Assembly: GCA_023487765.1 (NCBI GenBank)
Contig: JAMDBW010000030.1
Coordinates: 361 to 33,224 of the forward strand
Source of the DNA: Thermoplasmatota archaeon
Lineage (GTDB): Archaea; Thermoplasmatota; Thermoplasmata; Thermoplasmatales; Thermoplasmataceae
Reading direction: 5' to 3'
DNA: 32,864 nt
In this document: positions 1-9,379 of the stretch, one piece after another
Layout: every line of letters begins with the position of its first letter
Numbering within the stretch: position 1 is the first letter of the stretch
The notes under the pieces: generated by a model
The model's database searches: none
Told to the model about the DNA's origin: nothing
What the model saw: the letters and a program-made list of their open reading frames with translations, nothing else
Made by a program: the position numbers and the translations under genes

Positions 1-836
1 TTCGGCATAGAACTGGAACCAACATCTTTTGTTCTGTCAAAGAATTCAGAAACTTCGTCCAGCTCAGGCCGCTGTAAATTGCGTATTTCTGTTGCAAATT
101 TCTCAAGCGATGTTACTATGCCATTCAGCAATGAAAGGAATTCTACATACCTGTCCCGGGTCACTATCTGCGAGGAGGCTACTTCAGCCTTTAATCCGAG
201 TAGCTCCATCACCCTGTCCTGAATCTCGATTGCAGCATCCCCGAGTGAAGCACCGGTCCCGACCGGACCCATGATTTTTCCGGCCAGGATTCTCCATTTT
301 GCCTCAAGAAGTCTCTCAATATGCCGGTTGACTTCGGAGAGGTACACCGCCATCTTAAGACCGAAAGTAATCGGGCTGGCATGCTGACCATGAGTACGTC
401 CAAGCATAGCGGTAGTCTTGTGCTTCTGTACAAGTGCCTCCATGGACTCCTGCAGTTCTGACATGTCTTCAAGCAGATAATGGTAGAAATCCCGGAGCTG
501 AAGTGCGGTCGAAGTATCAATTATGTCGTTGGATGTTACGCCGAAATGAACATATTTCTGCCCGGGCCCACATTGCTCAGAAAGGGCCTTAACTATTGCC
601 ATTACATCATGTTTTATCTCGTCTTCAATTTCTCTCACTCTTTTCACATTGACCTTATTTGAATCCACAATGGTGGAAATATCAACAAAAGCCTCTTCCG
701 GGATAATATTAAATTCAGCCTGTGCCTGAGAGAGTACTTTCTCTACCTGAAGCATATAATTGAGTTTTGACTCTTCTGAAAATATGTTCTTTATTACGTT
801 CCGTCCGTATCTGTATTCGATTGGGGAGATAGACAC
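1..836 (-). CDS. purB: Adenylosuccinate lyase, N-terminal part (cut by window edge)
   Basis: Adenylosuccinate lyase makes fumarate twice in purine synthesis: from SAICAR and from adenylosuccinate. The minus frame is open from the window edge to a GTG at 836, about 278 codons, so the C-terminal third or more lies outside. Seen: N-terminal SPIEYRYG, the motif VHFGVTSNDIIDT, the active-site segment GRTHGQHASPITFG, KIMGPVGTGASLGD, and at the edge FFDRTKDVGSSSMP, the start of the fumarase/ASL superfamily signature loop (GSSxMPxKxNP). These place it firmly in PurB rather than argininosuccinate lyase. The GTG start immediately precedes the conserved SPIEYRYG and no better in-frame start is seen. It is divergent from the pilin-like gene. 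No damage is seen in the visible part. Confidence 0.93.
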   Translation of the reverse strand, partial: MSISPIEYRYGRNVIKNIFSEESKLNYMLQVEKVLSQAQAEFNIIPEEAFVDISTIVDSNKVNVKRVREIEDEIKHDVMAIVKALSEQCGPGQKYVHFGVTSNDIIDTSTALQLRDFYHYLLEDMSELQESMEALVQKHKTTAMLGRTHGQHASPITFGLKMAVYLSEVNRHIERLLEAKWRILAGKIMGPVGTGASLGDAAIEIQDRVMELLGLKAEVASSQIVTRDRYVEFLSLLNGIVTSLEKFATEIRNLQRPELDEVSEFFDRTKDVGSSSMP

Positions 837-880
837 GTAAGCATATTGGCTTAATTCTCTAAAAGCTTTCTTGATCTTCG

Positions 881-1900
881 ATGTATAAAATTAAGTATTG
901 TAAAACATATCATTACTCATTGTACCGGAACAGATTGTTGCGTGTAAGGGTGCGCAGTGAGGACAGGGCAGTTGCAGAGGTTGTTGGAGCAATCCTCCTG
1001 TTTGCCGTATTTATAACCCTCTTCACAAGCTTCCTGGTCTGGTATATACCAACAACAACAGGAAACAATGAGGCACTCTACCAGCATCAGACGGGAAGTG
1101 CTTTCAACAGCCTTGTGGGCAAGATTCACTCCGGGAACCTTATTACTGGCTCAACTGTCAGCCAGAATATTCCGCTCGGAATCAACGGGGCTGAAGTGCG
1201 GTCGAAGTCTGTGAACACACAAGTCTCAGTCATTCCAAAATATCAGGATTTCAACGCGTCAGTTACATTCAGTCTTTCAATTGGTGTAAAGAATTCTACG
1301 AGCAGCACTTCAATCCCCATTAACGGAAATTATACGACATACGGAATAATGAATTCCCTCGGGAATACGGAGTATGTTTCTCCAGTCAATTATCAGGTCG
1401 AGGACGGATCCCTGTTCCAGATCTACGGAACATCACAGCCTTCCAACATCCTGGGCCCGTTGCCGCTTGGTATCAGTAAGGGATCCGGGGGGCTTGGACT
1501 GCAGTTGGGAATATATGGCTTCAACGGTTCTTCTGTGACGATTTCTGCTTCGCAGCCTCAAATCATTAACCTTCTTGTCAATTCTACAGGAAATACTGAT
1601 TACATAAACGGAAGCCTGGCATCGATATCTAATCAGATATATACCATTCAGAATATAACGCTCAACAGTCTTAAATACTCCATCAACGGCTCTCTGGTAA
1701 ACGCCTGGGACTATGGATTTTTCAACCAGTTCAACAACAGCGGCAAAAACTACACCACGGTTCTGTCTCTGCCTTCATGGAACTTTTCAGCATATAATTT
1801 AATGGTTCATTATTCCGGTTCCAACGTATACATAACAAGCAAATCACCCATGAAACTGAACTCCGTCGGTGTGATTTTCGAATACCTGAAAGTTTCATGA
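881..1900 (+). CDS. Archaeal type IV pilin-like secreted protein
   Basis: Surface or pilus subunit candidate, 339 residues. Near the N-terminus a basic stretch (RVRVRSEDR) runs into AVAEVVGAILLFAVFITLFTSF, the class III signal of archaeal pilins: charged residues, then a hydrophobic helix that would form the filament core after cleavage by a prepilin peptidase. The remainder is rich in Asn, Ser, Thr and Gly with many N-x-S/T sites, fitting a glycosylated extracellular beta-rich domain. It has no other family signature that I recognise and is longer than common pilins, so a pilin-domain cell-surface protein is as likely as a pilus subunit. The start is uncertain: ATG 881 has an AT-rich element (850-857) about 26 bases upstream, but TTG 935/938 or GTG 950 would give a more usual short leader. 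It stands alone, divergent from purB. Confidence 0.75.
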   Translation: MYKIKYCKTYHYSLYRNRLLRVRVRSEDRAVAEVVGAILLFAVFITLFTSFLVWYIPTTTGNNEALYQHQTGSAFNSLVGKIHSGNLITGSTVSQNIPLGINGAEVRSKSVNTQVSVIPKYQDFNASVTFSLSIGVKNSTSSTSIPINGNYTTYGIMNSLGNTEYVSPVNYQVEDGSLFQIYGTSQPSNILGPLPLGISKGSGGLGLQLGIYGFNGSSVTISASQPQIINLLVNSTGNTDYINGSLASISNQIYTIQNITLNSLKYSINGSLVNAWDYGFFNQFNNSGKNYTTVLSLPSWNFSAYNLMVHYSGSNVYITSKSPMKLNSVGVIFEYLKVS

Positions 1901-1940
1901 GTTGAATCATTTCGAGTAGAACACATTCAAAGCCAAAAAG

Positions 1941-1949
1941 ATAAACTTA
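1941..1949 (+). promoter_or_regulatory. Probable TATA box of the acyl-CoA synthetase gene
   Basis: ATAAACTTA centred about 29 bases before ATG 1975. Archaeal transcription starts about 25 bases downstream of the TATA box, so the message would be leaderless or nearly so. No Shine-Dalgarno sequence precedes the ATG, which fits. Confidence 0.45.
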
Positions 1950-1974
1950 ATGTTAAAACTGTTTATATGATTCC

Positions 1975-3576
1975 ATGGCCAAGGACAATTACCAACTGAC
2001 CGTAGATAAAATTTTCAGCTCGTCCATGCGCAACAACCCTGATCAGGTAATTTCCTATCAGGGAAAAGTCAGCGTTTCTTACGCTGAGTTCAGGAACAGG
2101 GTGTACGGTATAGCCAGGGGACTGATAAAACTCGGTTTAAAGAAAGGCGATCGTGTTGCGGTACTTGACTGGGATTCCCTGAATTATCTCGAAGCCTATT
2201 ACGCTGTTCCGCTGGCGGGGGGAGTACTGCACACAGTAAACATTAGATATCCGCCGGAATTGATATTTTACACCATGCAGCACGCCGATGACAAATTTGT
2301 CATCATCAGGGACGAATTCGTCCCGATGATTGAAAAGAGCATACCTCTGTTTGATTTCGTTGACAAATGGATAGTATCTTCCGATAAGGCTGGTTCTGAA
2401 ATCCCGTTAAAGGATGCTTATTCCTACAGTGAACTTCATAAAATCGGGACTGATTCCAGACTGCCGGAATTGAACGAGAATGATCTCGCAACAATTTTCT
2501 ACACTTCCGGAACGACAGGCATGCCTAAGGGGGTAAGTTTCACCCACAGGCAGATAATTCTGCACACCCTTGCCTCAGCCGCCTCTCTCGGCGACGAACC
2601 GATAAACATGAAAAGTACCGACGTCATCATGCCTCTCGTGCCGATGTTTCACGTTCATTCCTGGGGGATACCATACACGGCGTTGTTGAAAGGCATGAAA
2701 TACGTCCTTCCCGGCAGGTATGACTTTAACGAGATTCCAAAGATCATGGAGAAGGAACATGTCAATCTCAGCCTGATGGTTCCTTCCATTCTTTATCTGT
2801 TAATGGTCAGTGAGAACAGAAGTATATTGCCAAAACTGCATCTGAGAGTTACCGTGGGCGGCGGAGCTCTTTCAAAGGGACTGGCTCAGAAGGCTCATGA
2901 ACTCGGAATCGAAGTTGCAACAGGATATGGTATGTCGGAGACTGCGCCAATTCTTACCCTCGGAACCTACAGCCGGAAAGTTTCTGAAAAAAGCGAGGAC
3001 AAAAAGACCGAGTTTCGTATAAAAACTGGCATTCCTGTGGCATTTGTAGATCTACGCGTGGTGGACAAGAGTGGAAAGGAAGTACCGTGGGATTCGAGAA
3101 GCATCGGTGAAATCATAGTCCAGGCACCGTGGCTCACCAGCGAATACGTGAAAGATGAAAACAACACCAGGAAACTGTGGATAGATAACTGGATGCACAC
3201 GGGAGACCTGGCCGTGGTGGATGAGTACGGCTACCTGTCAATAGTCGACAGGGAGAAGGATGCGGTCAAGTCCGGCGGTGAATTCATACCCACAATAATA
3301 CTGGAAGACATTCTGAGTACGTTCCCGGGTGTGAATGAGGTTGCCGTGGTTGGAAAGCAGGACAGTAAATGGGGTGAGAGGCCAGTTGCCTTTGTCTCCG
3401 GCCTTAAAGTGATAGATTCAAAGAAAATGGTGGAACACCTGACCAATTACGTCAATTCCGGCAGAATCGCAAAGTTCTGGATACCGGACGAGTTTTTCCC
3501 CGTTGAGGCATTTGAGAAAACCAGCACCGGGAAAATAGACAAGAAGGTTCTCAGATCGAAATTAGGTAATTCCTGA
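1975..3576 (+). CDS. AMP-forming acyl-CoA synthetase
   Basis: Member of the ANL superfamily: activates a carboxylic acid with ATP to an acyl-adenylate, then transfers it to CoA. 533 residues, a normal length. Seen in order: the ATP P-loop YTSGTTGMPKG (176-186), the A5 motif GYGMSETAP (317-325), the hinge region HTGDLAVVDEYGYLSIVDREKD (408-429, with GGEFI following), and the C-terminal catalytic lysine in KTSTGKIDKK near 519. All catalytic motifs are intact. The layout resembles the medium/long-chain fatty acyl-CoA ligases common in Thermoplasmatales, but the substrate cannot be read from sequence. It is monocistronic, and its last 15 bases overlap the 3' end of the opposing SDR gene. Confidence 0.9.
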   Translation: MAKDNYQLTVDKIFSSSMRNNPDQVISYQGKVSVSYAEFRNRVYGIARGLIKLGLKKGDRVAVLDWDSLNYLEAYYAVPLAGGVLHTVNIRYPPELIFYTMQHADDKFVIIRDEFVPMIEKSIPLFDFVDKWIVSSDKAGSEIPLKDAYSYSELHKIGTDSRLPELNENDLATIFYTSGTTGMPKGVSFTHRQIILHTLASAASLGDEPINMKSTDVIMPLVPMFHVHSWGIPYTALLKGMKYVLPGRYDFNEIPKIMEKEHVNLSLMVPSILYLLMVSENRSILPKLHLRVTVGGGALSKGLAQKAHELGIEVATGYGMSETAPILTLGTYSRKVSEKSEDKKTEFRIKTGIPVAFVDLRVVDKSGKEVPWDSRSIGEIIVQAPWLTSEYVKDENNTRKLWIDNWMHTGDLAVVDEYGYLSIVDREKDAVKSGGEFIPTIILEDILSTFPGVNEVAVVGKQDSKWGERPVAFVSGLKVIDSKKMVEHLTNYVNSGRIAKFWIPDEFFPVEAFEKTSTGKIDKKVLRSKLGNS

Positions 3577-4344
3577 TTTCTCTCTTTTTAGTGCTTCCAG
3601 AACATCACTTATTCCTGTTTCCAGCGGGACAGGGTCGGTTATTACCGGGGTTCCGGCAACGAGTCTGTCCGCTTCTGCCAGTATATAATCCTCGTACTGT
3701 ACGGTAAGCTTTTTCCCGGTTTGCTGTTCGACCATGTGAAGAAGCTGCATAACAGAGGTACCTCTCCCTGATCCAACCTCGTGATGCCCTTCCGGTATTT
3801 TCCCGTCTATGATCATCCTTATGGTCCTGACAGCGTCCTCAACATGAATGAAGTCTCTTATGTGTGATCCATCCCCGTATATGACCGCAGGAAGATCATT
3901 CAGCGCAGCATTGCAGAACAGATAAACTGCTCCCTTTCGGCTGGTGGGGCCGTATATATTATAGAATTTGAGGACATGTCGCCTGATGCCGTAGAGGTTC
4001 CGATAAAGCTCTATCCACTCAACTATCTGCTTTTTTGCCAGTGAATAAGGGTTGGTGGCTTCACTCACTGATCCTGATGTCGGATAGATTATGACAGAAC
4101 CGTGCTTTCTGGAGATTTCCAGCATTCGAAGCGAAAGAACCATATTGTCACTGAAATATTCAAACGGCTTCTCCCTGGATTTCCTTATCAGCGTACGGGC
4201 CCCCATATGTACGATATAATCGTACTTCTCATCAGTGATTTCATCACCCAGGTCAATGCCTGTCACATCAAACCCATTCGATTCCAGGTTGGAATAGACT
4301 TGTGATCCGATGAATCCTTTGTGACCCGTGACAAGAATTTTCAT
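3562..4344 (-). CDS. NAD-dependent epimerase/dehydratase (extended SDR)
   Basis: Short-chain dehydrogenase/reductase that probably acts on a nucleotide-activated sugar (UDP-glucose 4-epimerase or dTDP-glucose dehydratase type). Seen: the Rossmann loop GHKGFIG (7-13), the acidic residue D31 that reads the NAD ribose, a Ser/Thr-rich strand before the active site (YPTSGSVS, 87-94), and catalytic Y100 and K104 in NPYSLAKK. FYNIYGP and GDGSHIRDFIHVEDA are typical of sugar-nucleotide SDRs. At 260 residues it is shorter than the usual 300-330, mostly at the C-terminal substrate domain, so the substrate is open. A TATA-like AATATATTC (4373-4365) lies 25 bases upstream of the ATG. It neighbours a membrane glycosyltransferase, suggesting a glycan role. 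Confidence 0.85.
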   Translation of the reverse strand: MKILVTGHKGFIGSQVYSNLESNGFDVTGIDLGDEITDEKYDYIVHMGARTLIRKSREKPFEYFSDNMVLSLRMLEISRKHGSVIIYPTSGSVSEATNPYSLAKKQIVEWIELYRNLYGIRRHVLKFYNIYGPTSRKGAVYLFCNAALNDLPAVIYGDGSHIRDFIHVEDAVRTIRMIIDGKIPEGHHEVGSGRGTSVMQLLHMVEQQTGKKLTVQYEDYILAEADRLVAGTPVITDPVPLETGISDVLEALKREKSGIT

Positions 4345-4420
4345 TACCGGAAAATGTTAAGGATGAATATATTTTGTACGCTTTGAGTTTCGCTGTGATG
4401 CGCTTTTCCGAACCAATAAA

Positions 4421-4430
4421 ATTTAATATC
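4421..4430 (+). promoter_or_regulatory. Probable TATA box of the glycosyltransferase gene
   Basis: ATTTAATATC centred about 23 bases before GTG 4449. This predicts a leaderless transcript and supports the GTG as the true start. Confidence 0.5.
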
Positions 4431-4448
4431 ACTCTAAGATGAGAATTC

Positions 4449-5666
4449 GTGTTCTATACCATCTTTGTCATCAGTATTGCCGTACTCTCGGCAATATCTT
4501 TCGTTTATTACGTATTAAACTCATACAGTTCAATCAGATACTCTTCAAAGATCAATCCGGACGTTGTCGATCTGTCAAAGGTAACAATTGCCATGCCGGT
4601 TTACAACGAGAAAATTGAAGTTTTCAGGGAATCGATTGACTCGATAATGATGCAGGGATGCAAGTTTGTCGTCGTGGGGGATTCCAGCTATGAACCATAT
4701 AAAACAATAGTGGAAGAGAGGGGCGGGCTTTTCATTCATCAACCGGTCAGGTCCGGGCAGAAGAAAACGATCGTGAAATCAATGGAGTATGTAGATACCC
4801 CATTCCTTCTGCTCATGGACAGTGACACTATACTGCCTCAGAACGCTGTAAAAAGCATGATGTCCAACTTCACTGAAGGGGTTGGGGGAGTTGGCGCGAA
4901 TCTTTCGATCAAACCTACAGGAACCGCCATAGCATACTGCCAGGAATTTATTGAGAGAGCCAGAGAGGTCGTTTTCAGGGCTATGTCTGCCCACGGAAGT
5001 GTTCTGAATCTCGACGGGGCCTGCGTTATGTTCAAGACCGATATCATAAAACCATTCATTTTGTCCCCGGAGTTCGCGGAATTCAAAGTTCTCGGAAAAC
5101 CGACCCTTCTGGGCGAGGACTGGCTTCTTACCGATTACCTCATAAAAAATGATTACAAGGCGGTGAAGGACTACAATACCAAGGTTGAAGTGTATCCTCC
5201 GGAAAAATTCGGGAAATTCATCAAGCAGCACTCCAGGTGGGCGCGGTCCAACTGGATAAAATTTGCGAAGGAACTCAAAGAGGGAACCGCTATGAAAGCT
5301 GGCTGGTTTTACACATTCGAACTGGTTTATACTTACCTTCTGCCAATTATCGCGCTCGGTTTTGGAATATTCAGGTTCACGCACTTCATGATGATACATC
5401 ACACTTCGCTTCAGTACATAAATCTCATTCACGACGTTTTCCTCCTGAGACATTCTGATGCCGGCTACATACTTTACACAAGACTGGCGTTATTCCTCGC
5501 CAACATAGGAGGCACTGCCATATTCCTGTCGTCGGTAGCATACAGGATGAGGGGAGAAAGACTCAAGACCCTCGGATACGGTGGGCTCGCAGCGGTTATC
5601 CTGTTCGTTACGACTATCTATGGCCTTCTGACATTCTGGAAAGGCAAGAAATGGAATACCCGATAA
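4449..5666 (+). CDS. Membrane glycosyltransferase family 2, processive type
   Basis: Inverting GT2 enzyme using nucleotide sugars, 405 residues. An N-terminal membrane helix (about 3-24) is followed by the GT-A domain: TIAMPVYNE (46-54), the metal-binding DSD (124-126) in LLMDSDT, the acceptor/base motif GED (222-224) and QHSRW (260-264). QxxRW is the mark of processive polysaccharide synthases (hyaluronan, cellulose, chitin and NodC type). About three to four further membrane helices follow, from residue 285 to the end. This argues for a polymerising enzyme that makes and perhaps extrudes an extracellular polysaccharide. It starts at GTG with a TATA box 23 bases upstream. It is divergent from the SDR gene and followed 45 bases later by ftsZ. 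Polymer identity unknown. Confidence 0.85.
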   Translation: MFYTIFVISIAVLSAISFVYYVLNSYSSIRYSSKINPDVVDLSKVTIAMPVYNEKIEVFRESIDSIMMQGCKFVVVGDSSYEPYKTIVEERGGLFIHQPVRSGQKKTIVKSMEYVDTPFLLLMDSDTILPQNAVKSMMSNFTEGVGGVGANLSIKPTGTAIAYCQEFIERAREVVFRAMSAHGSVLNLDGACVMFKTDIIKPFILSPEFAEFKVLGKPTLLGEDWLLTDYLIKNDYKAVKDYNTKVEVYPPEKFGKFIKQHSRWARSNWIKFAKELKEGTAMKAGWFYTFELVYTYLLPIIALGFGIFRFTHFMMIHHTSLQYINLIHDVFLLRHSDAGYILYTRLALFLANIGGTAIFLSSVAYRMRGERLKTLGYGGLAAVILFVTTIYGLLTFWKGKKWNTR

Positions 5667-5677
5667 AACTGAGAAAT

Positions 5678-5686
5678 CTTAATACT
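5678..5686 (+). promoter_or_regulatory. Probable TATA box of ftsZ; decides its start
   Basis: CTTAATACT lies about 30 bases before ATG 5712. A leaderless transcript would begin at this ATG, which excludes the upstream in-frame TTG at 5691 that lies too close to the TATA box. Confidence 0.45.
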
Positions 5687-5711
5687 CGTTTTGCACTATC
5701 TTTTTCTGAAC

Positions 5712-6785
5712 ATGAGTTCACCGGTTTTTCCAGATTTTGATGATCAGGATGACAACTTCAGCACATCCGACGAGGAGCTCCAGAAATATCTTGAACAGCT
5801 GAGGGTGAAGATCAGAATATTCGGCGCCGGCGGGGCAGGGTCAAACACTATTAACCGACTGATGAAAGAAGGCATAAACGGCGCCACTATGATTGCATGC
5901 AACACTGATGCTCCACACCTGCTTCAAACGAAGGCAACAAACAAAATCCTCATGGGAAAGAATCTTACAAGGGGACTTGGTTCAGGCGCAGATCCGAGAA
6001 TTGGCGAACAGGCAGCCAGAGAATCCGATCAGGAAATCATGAAGTTCGTATCCGGCACAGACATATCGTTCATTACTGCAGGACTTGGAGGGGGGACCGG
6101 CACCGGTTCAGCCCATTATATCGCATCGCGATCCAGGGACAGCGGAGCCCTGACAATTTCAGTTGTAACGATACCGTTTTCGTCTGAAGGCAAAACGAGA
6201 ATGCAGAATGCCATATGGGGAATGAAAAAATTGATCAATTCCTCAGATACAGTAATAATAATACCGAACGACAAGCTCCTCGAACTTGTCCCGGACTTAC
6301 CGCTGGAAAAAGCATTCAGGTTCGCGGATGAAATAATAGTGAAGGCAATAACTGGAATCTCGGATCTCGTGACAAAACCGGGGCTGATTAACCTCGATTT
6401 CAACGACCTCAGAACAATAATGAGGAATTCCGGACTGGCAATGATTGGTATGGGCATATCGAGCGGCGAACCGGGATCAAGGGTGGATGAAGCAGTCCAG
6501 AAAGCCATGAAATCTCCTTTCCTCGATTTTGATCTATCCAGTGCATCAGGCGTGATTATCAACGTCACCGGCGGCAGGGACCTTCAGCTGGAGGAGACTA
6601 ACAACGCAGCTGAAGCCGTCAGGAAACAGGTAGGCAGGAACACCAGAATCATCTGGGGTGCAACGGTTGATCCGAAGTACGATGGAAACGTAGAAGTCCT
6701 GATAGTAGCCACAGGCATCAGTTCAAATAATCTTCCTAAATTTGATAATGTGGATTCTGGAAGCGGCATAGACTTTGTTGCCTGA
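5712..6785 (+). CDS. ftsZ: Cell division GTPase FtsZ
   Basis: Tubulin-like GTPase that forms the division ring. Counting from ATG 5712 the protein has 357 residues: an acidic N-terminal tail (DFDDQDDNF), the G1 loop FGAGGAGSN (37-45), the tubulin signature GGGTGTG (126-132), and the T7 loop NLDFND (227-232) that completes the GTPase site of the neighbouring subunit. These canonical FtsZ motifs speak against a CetZ or other divergent tubulin homologue. There is little C-terminal tail beyond the core (it ends SGSGIDFVA), so any partner-binding peptide is short. ATG 5712 is preferred over TTG 5691 because of the TATA position. It appears monocistronic, between the glycosyltransferase and the transketolase operon. 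Confidence 0.96.
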   Translation: MSSPVFPDFDDQDDNFSTSDEELQKYLEQLRVKIRIFGAGGAGSNTINRLMKEGINGATMIACNTDAPHLLQTKATNKILMGKNLTRGLGSGADPRIGEQAARESDQEIMKFVSGTDISFITAGLGGGTGTGSAHYIASRSRDSGALTISVVTIPFSSEGKTRMQNAIWGMKKLINSSDTVIIIPNDKLLELVPDLPLEKAFRFADEIIVKAITGISDLVTKPGLINLDFNDLRTIMRNSGLAMIGMGISSGEPGSRVDEAVQKAMKSPFLDFDLSSASGVIINVTGGRDLQLEETNNAAEAVRKQVGRNTRIIWGATVDPKYDGNVEVLIVATGISSNNLPKFDNVDSGSGIDFVA

Positions 6786-6918
6786 TTATCGTTCCGAACA
6801 TGTTACGTTCTGAATTAAAAAACATTTTTAATCGTACATAAAATACCGCCGTGTTACCTTACATGCCTGTAAACGCGTGAACCTGCGGGCAGGTGACGGC
6901 AATTCCGGTGAAAAAATA

Positions 6919-7752
6919 ATGGAACAATACTCTGTTTCCGACCTGAAAAACATAGCTACTGCAATAAGGAAGAAAGTCATAGAGATGGTATACTCTGCCA
7001 GGAGCGGTCACCCGGGTGGCTCCCTGAGCATTGCGGATATACTGGCTGTCCTTTATTTCAGGGAAATGAATGTGGATCCCCTTAACCCGAATGACCCTGA
7101 CAGGGATCGTCTGGTGATGAGTAAGGGTCATGCCTCTCCAGGACTTTATGCTGCTCTTTCTCTCAGGGGGTTTTTTCCCGAGATCCTTCTTGAAGGGTTC
7201 AGGAAACTGAACTCAAAACTTGAAGGTCATGTGCACAAGGGCGTCCCCGGTGTCGAAGCCTCTACAGGGTCTCTCGGGCAGGGACTGGGCATAGGGGTGG
7301 GCATGGCAATTGCCTGCAAACTCGATACAAAAAGTTACAGAGTTTTTGTAATACTCGGTGACGGCGAGATAGAGGAGGGAAACATATGGGAATCGATGAT
7401 GGCCGCTTCCAAGTACAAACTGAACAACCTGATTGCCATACTTGACAGGAACAACATCCAGCTAGACGGATTTACAAAGGACGTGATGCCTCTCGGCGAC
7501 ATAGGCGAGATGGTGCGAAGTTTCGGCTGGAACGTTATAGAAATTGACGGCCATGATTATGATCAGATAATATCTGCCGTTGAAGAAGCTAAACTTTCCA
7601 GGGACAAGCCATCCCTCATTCTGGCGCACACGATCAAAGGTAAGGGAGTAAGTTATATGGAAAACAATCCAAAATACCATGGAGCTCCGCCAGCCTCCGA
7701 GGAAGAATACCGGAAGGCACTGGACGATCTTTCTGGAGAGGATGAAGAATGA
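6919..7752 (+). CDS. Transketolase, N-terminal (TPP-binding) subunit
   Basis: First half of a split transketolase that moves two-carbon units between ketose and aldose phosphates in the non-oxidative pentose phosphate route. From ATG 6919 it has 277 residues. Seen: SGHPGGSLS (29-37), LVMSKGHASPGLYAAL, GSLGQGLGIGVG, and the thiamine diphosphate motif from GDGE (147-150) to DRNN (176-179). ATG 6919 is chosen because GGTGA (6907-6911) sits seven bases upstream as a Shine-Dalgarno site; an in-frame GTG at 6877 would add 14 unconserved residues. The stop overlaps the next gene's start by four bases (ATGA), so the two subunits are translationally coupled. AT-rich promoter elements lie around 6823-6846. 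Confidence 0.95.
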   Translation: MEQYSVSDLKNIATAIRKKVIEMVYSARSGHPGGSLSIADILAVLYFREMNVDPLNPNDPDRDRLVMSKGHASPGLYAALSLRGFFPEILLEGFRKLNSKLEGHVHKGVPGVEASTGSLGQGLGIGVGMAIACKLDTKSYRVFVILGDGEIEEGNIWESMMAASKYKLNNLIAILDRNNIQLDGFTKDVMPLGDIGEMVRSFGWNVIEIDGHDYDQIISAVEEAKLSRDKPSLILAHTIKGKGVSYMENNPKYHGAPPASEEEYRKALDDLSGEDEE

Positions 7753-8708
7753 GCGCAGCGGTTGAAAGTCTCCGGGAGACATATGGCGAGGAACTCAGGA
7801 TGCTCGGAGAAAGATACAAAGAACTTGTGGTGCTCGATGCAGACTTATCCACGTCCACAAAGACCGCGACTTTTGGCAGGGAGTTTCCGGGCCGGTTCTT
7901 CAACATGGGTATAGCAGAACAATCCATGGTGACAACTGCTGCGGGGCTTGCATTGAGCGGCAAGAAAGTATTCGTTTCGACTTTTGCGGTTTTCCTTATG
8001 AGAACTTATGAACAGATGAGACAGTCCGTCTGCTACAACAATCTTGACGTTAATTTCGTTGTAACCCACGCAGGCCTGACAGTGGGAGAAGACGGTGCAA
8101 CTCACCAGATCGTGGAAGATGTCGGGATCATGTCAGGACTTCCGCACATGAAGGTAACAGTTCCCGTGGATTCAATAGAGACCAGGAGCGTTATCGACTT
8201 TCTTGCCGAAGGAGGAAAAGGGCCGAATTACGTGCGCCTCACCAGGGAGAAGTTTCCAGTGCTGAACGGGAAAGACTATGTGTTCAGGCAGGGTATTTCA
8301 ACCACTTTCAAGGACGGTGACGACATAACGATCATCGGGGCGGGTTCCATGGTGGCACTGGCTCTTCACGCTGCAGAAAATCTCAAGACAAAAGGCATCG
8401 ATGCAAGAGTCATAAATATGTCATCCATAAAACCCATAGACAGGAAGGCAATAGTTAAGGCAGCCAGGGAGACCGGCAAAATAGTCACAGTTGAGGAACA
8501 TTCAATATACAACGGGCTGGGTAGCAGAGTCTCGGAAGTGACTGCCGAGGAATATCCTGTACCGGTATGGCGTCTCGGCATGAAGGACACTTTTGGGAAA
8601 TCCGGCAAGTCATGGGAGCTTTTCGAATATTTTCATATGGGTGTTGAGGATATTGTGAAGTTGGCAGAAACATGTTTCAGAGGGGTAAAAAATGAAAATT
8701 TTTCTTGA
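7749..8708 (+). CDS. Transketolase, C-terminal subunit
   Basis: Second half of the split transketolase, holding the pyrimidine-binding and C-terminal domains. 319 residues. The catalytic glutamate that protonates the TPP aminopyrimidine is E57 in [24 protein letters not shown] and the later [16 protein letters not shown] match the family. It starts four bases inside the stop of the N-terminal subunit and ends 17 bases inside the transaldolase gene, so three consecutive genes overlap in one transcript. Bacteria mostly encode this enzyme as a single chain; the two-gene form is common in archaea. Confidence 0.95.
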   Translation: MSAAVESLRETYGEELRMLGERYKELVVLDADLSTSTKTATFGREFPGRFFNMGIAEQSMVTTAAGLALSGKKVFVSTFAVFLMRTYEQMRQSVCYNNLDVNFVVTHAGLTVGEDGATHQIVEDVGIMSGLPHMKVTVPVDSIETRSVIDFLAEGGKGPNYVRLTREKFPVLNGKDYVFRQGISTTFKDGDDITIIGAGSMVALALHAAENLKTKGIDARVINMSSIKPIDRKAIVKAARETGKIVTVEEHSIYNGLGSRVSEVTAEEYPVPVWRLGMKDTFGKSGKSWELFEYFHMGVEDIVKLAETCFRGVKNENFS

Positions 8709-9363
8709 TACTTCGAATGTAGATGAGATTAGAGAGGGAGTCGAACTTGGCCTTGTGGACGGGGTGACCACGAATCCGACGTTAGCCGCAAAGGAAGCCG
8801 GAAAGGGAAAAACTTTCGCCGAAGTGATCAGGGAAATAGTCCAGATAACTCCTGGTCCGGTAAGCGTTGAAGTTGTGGCAACCGACTACGAGAGCATGAT
8901 GAAGCAGGCCATGAAGATCAGCCAGCTTGGATCCAATGCGGTCGTCAAGATTCCCATGACTCTCGACGGGCTCAAAGCAATTAAAACACTGAAGGAAAAG
9001 AGGGTCCCCGTGAACTGCACACTCATCTTCAGTCCGGTTCAGGCACTTCTGGCGGCAAAAAGCGGGGCTGAATATGTCTCACCGTTTGTTGGAAGGCTTG
9101 ACGACATAGGAGAGGACGGCATGCAGATCATTGACCAGATCAAGACAATATTTGTAAATTATGGGATATCCACAAAGATACTGGTGGCGTCCATCAGGAA
9201 TCCTGTCCACGTCTTGCGGTCAGCTGTAATAGGTGCTGATGTCGTGACGCTCCCGTTTGACGTTCTGAAAAAACTGCCCTCTCATCCCAAGACTGATGAA
9301 GGACTGAAAAGATTTCTGGAAGACTGGAAGAAAGTATCTCCTGACGGAGATTTTCCACTTTAA
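8692..9363 (+). CDS. tal: Transaldolase / fructose-6-phosphate aldolase-like protein (short class I type)
   Basis: Class I aldolase of the short TalC/FSA subfamily, moving dihydroxyacetone units between sugar phosphates. 223 residues, the family's normal size. Seen: MKIFLDTSN at the N-terminus, DGVTTNPTL (23-31), the Schiff-base lysine K86 in [20 protein letters not shown], and [12 protein letters not shown] and transaldolase members of this group cannot be separated reliably by eye; the operon with both transketolase subunits favours transaldolase. Together the three genes can form sedoheptulose 7-phosphate, the substrate of the GmhA-like enzyme encoded at 20259. Confidence 0.92.
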   Translation: MKIFLDTSNVDEIREGVELGLVDGVTTNPTLAAKEAGKGKTFAEVIREIVQITPGPVSVEVVATDYESMMKQAMKISQLGSNAVVKIPMTLDGLKAIKTLKEKRVPVNCTLIFSPVQALLAAKSGAEYVSPFVGRLDDIGEDGMQIIDQIKTIFVNYGISTKILVASIRNPVHVLRSAVIGADVVTLPFDVLKKLPSHPKTDEGLKRFLEDWKKVSPDGDFPL

Positions 9364-9379
9364 TTCTTTTCCTTCCAGA

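Noticed and set aside
4779-5453. 224-codon minus frame opposite the glycosyltransferase gene
   Set aside because: Antisense shadow of a well-supported gene with all catalytic motifs; no signature of its own.
6116-6568. 150-codon minus frame opposite ftsZ
   Set aside because: Shadow of ftsZ; no independent motif or promoter.
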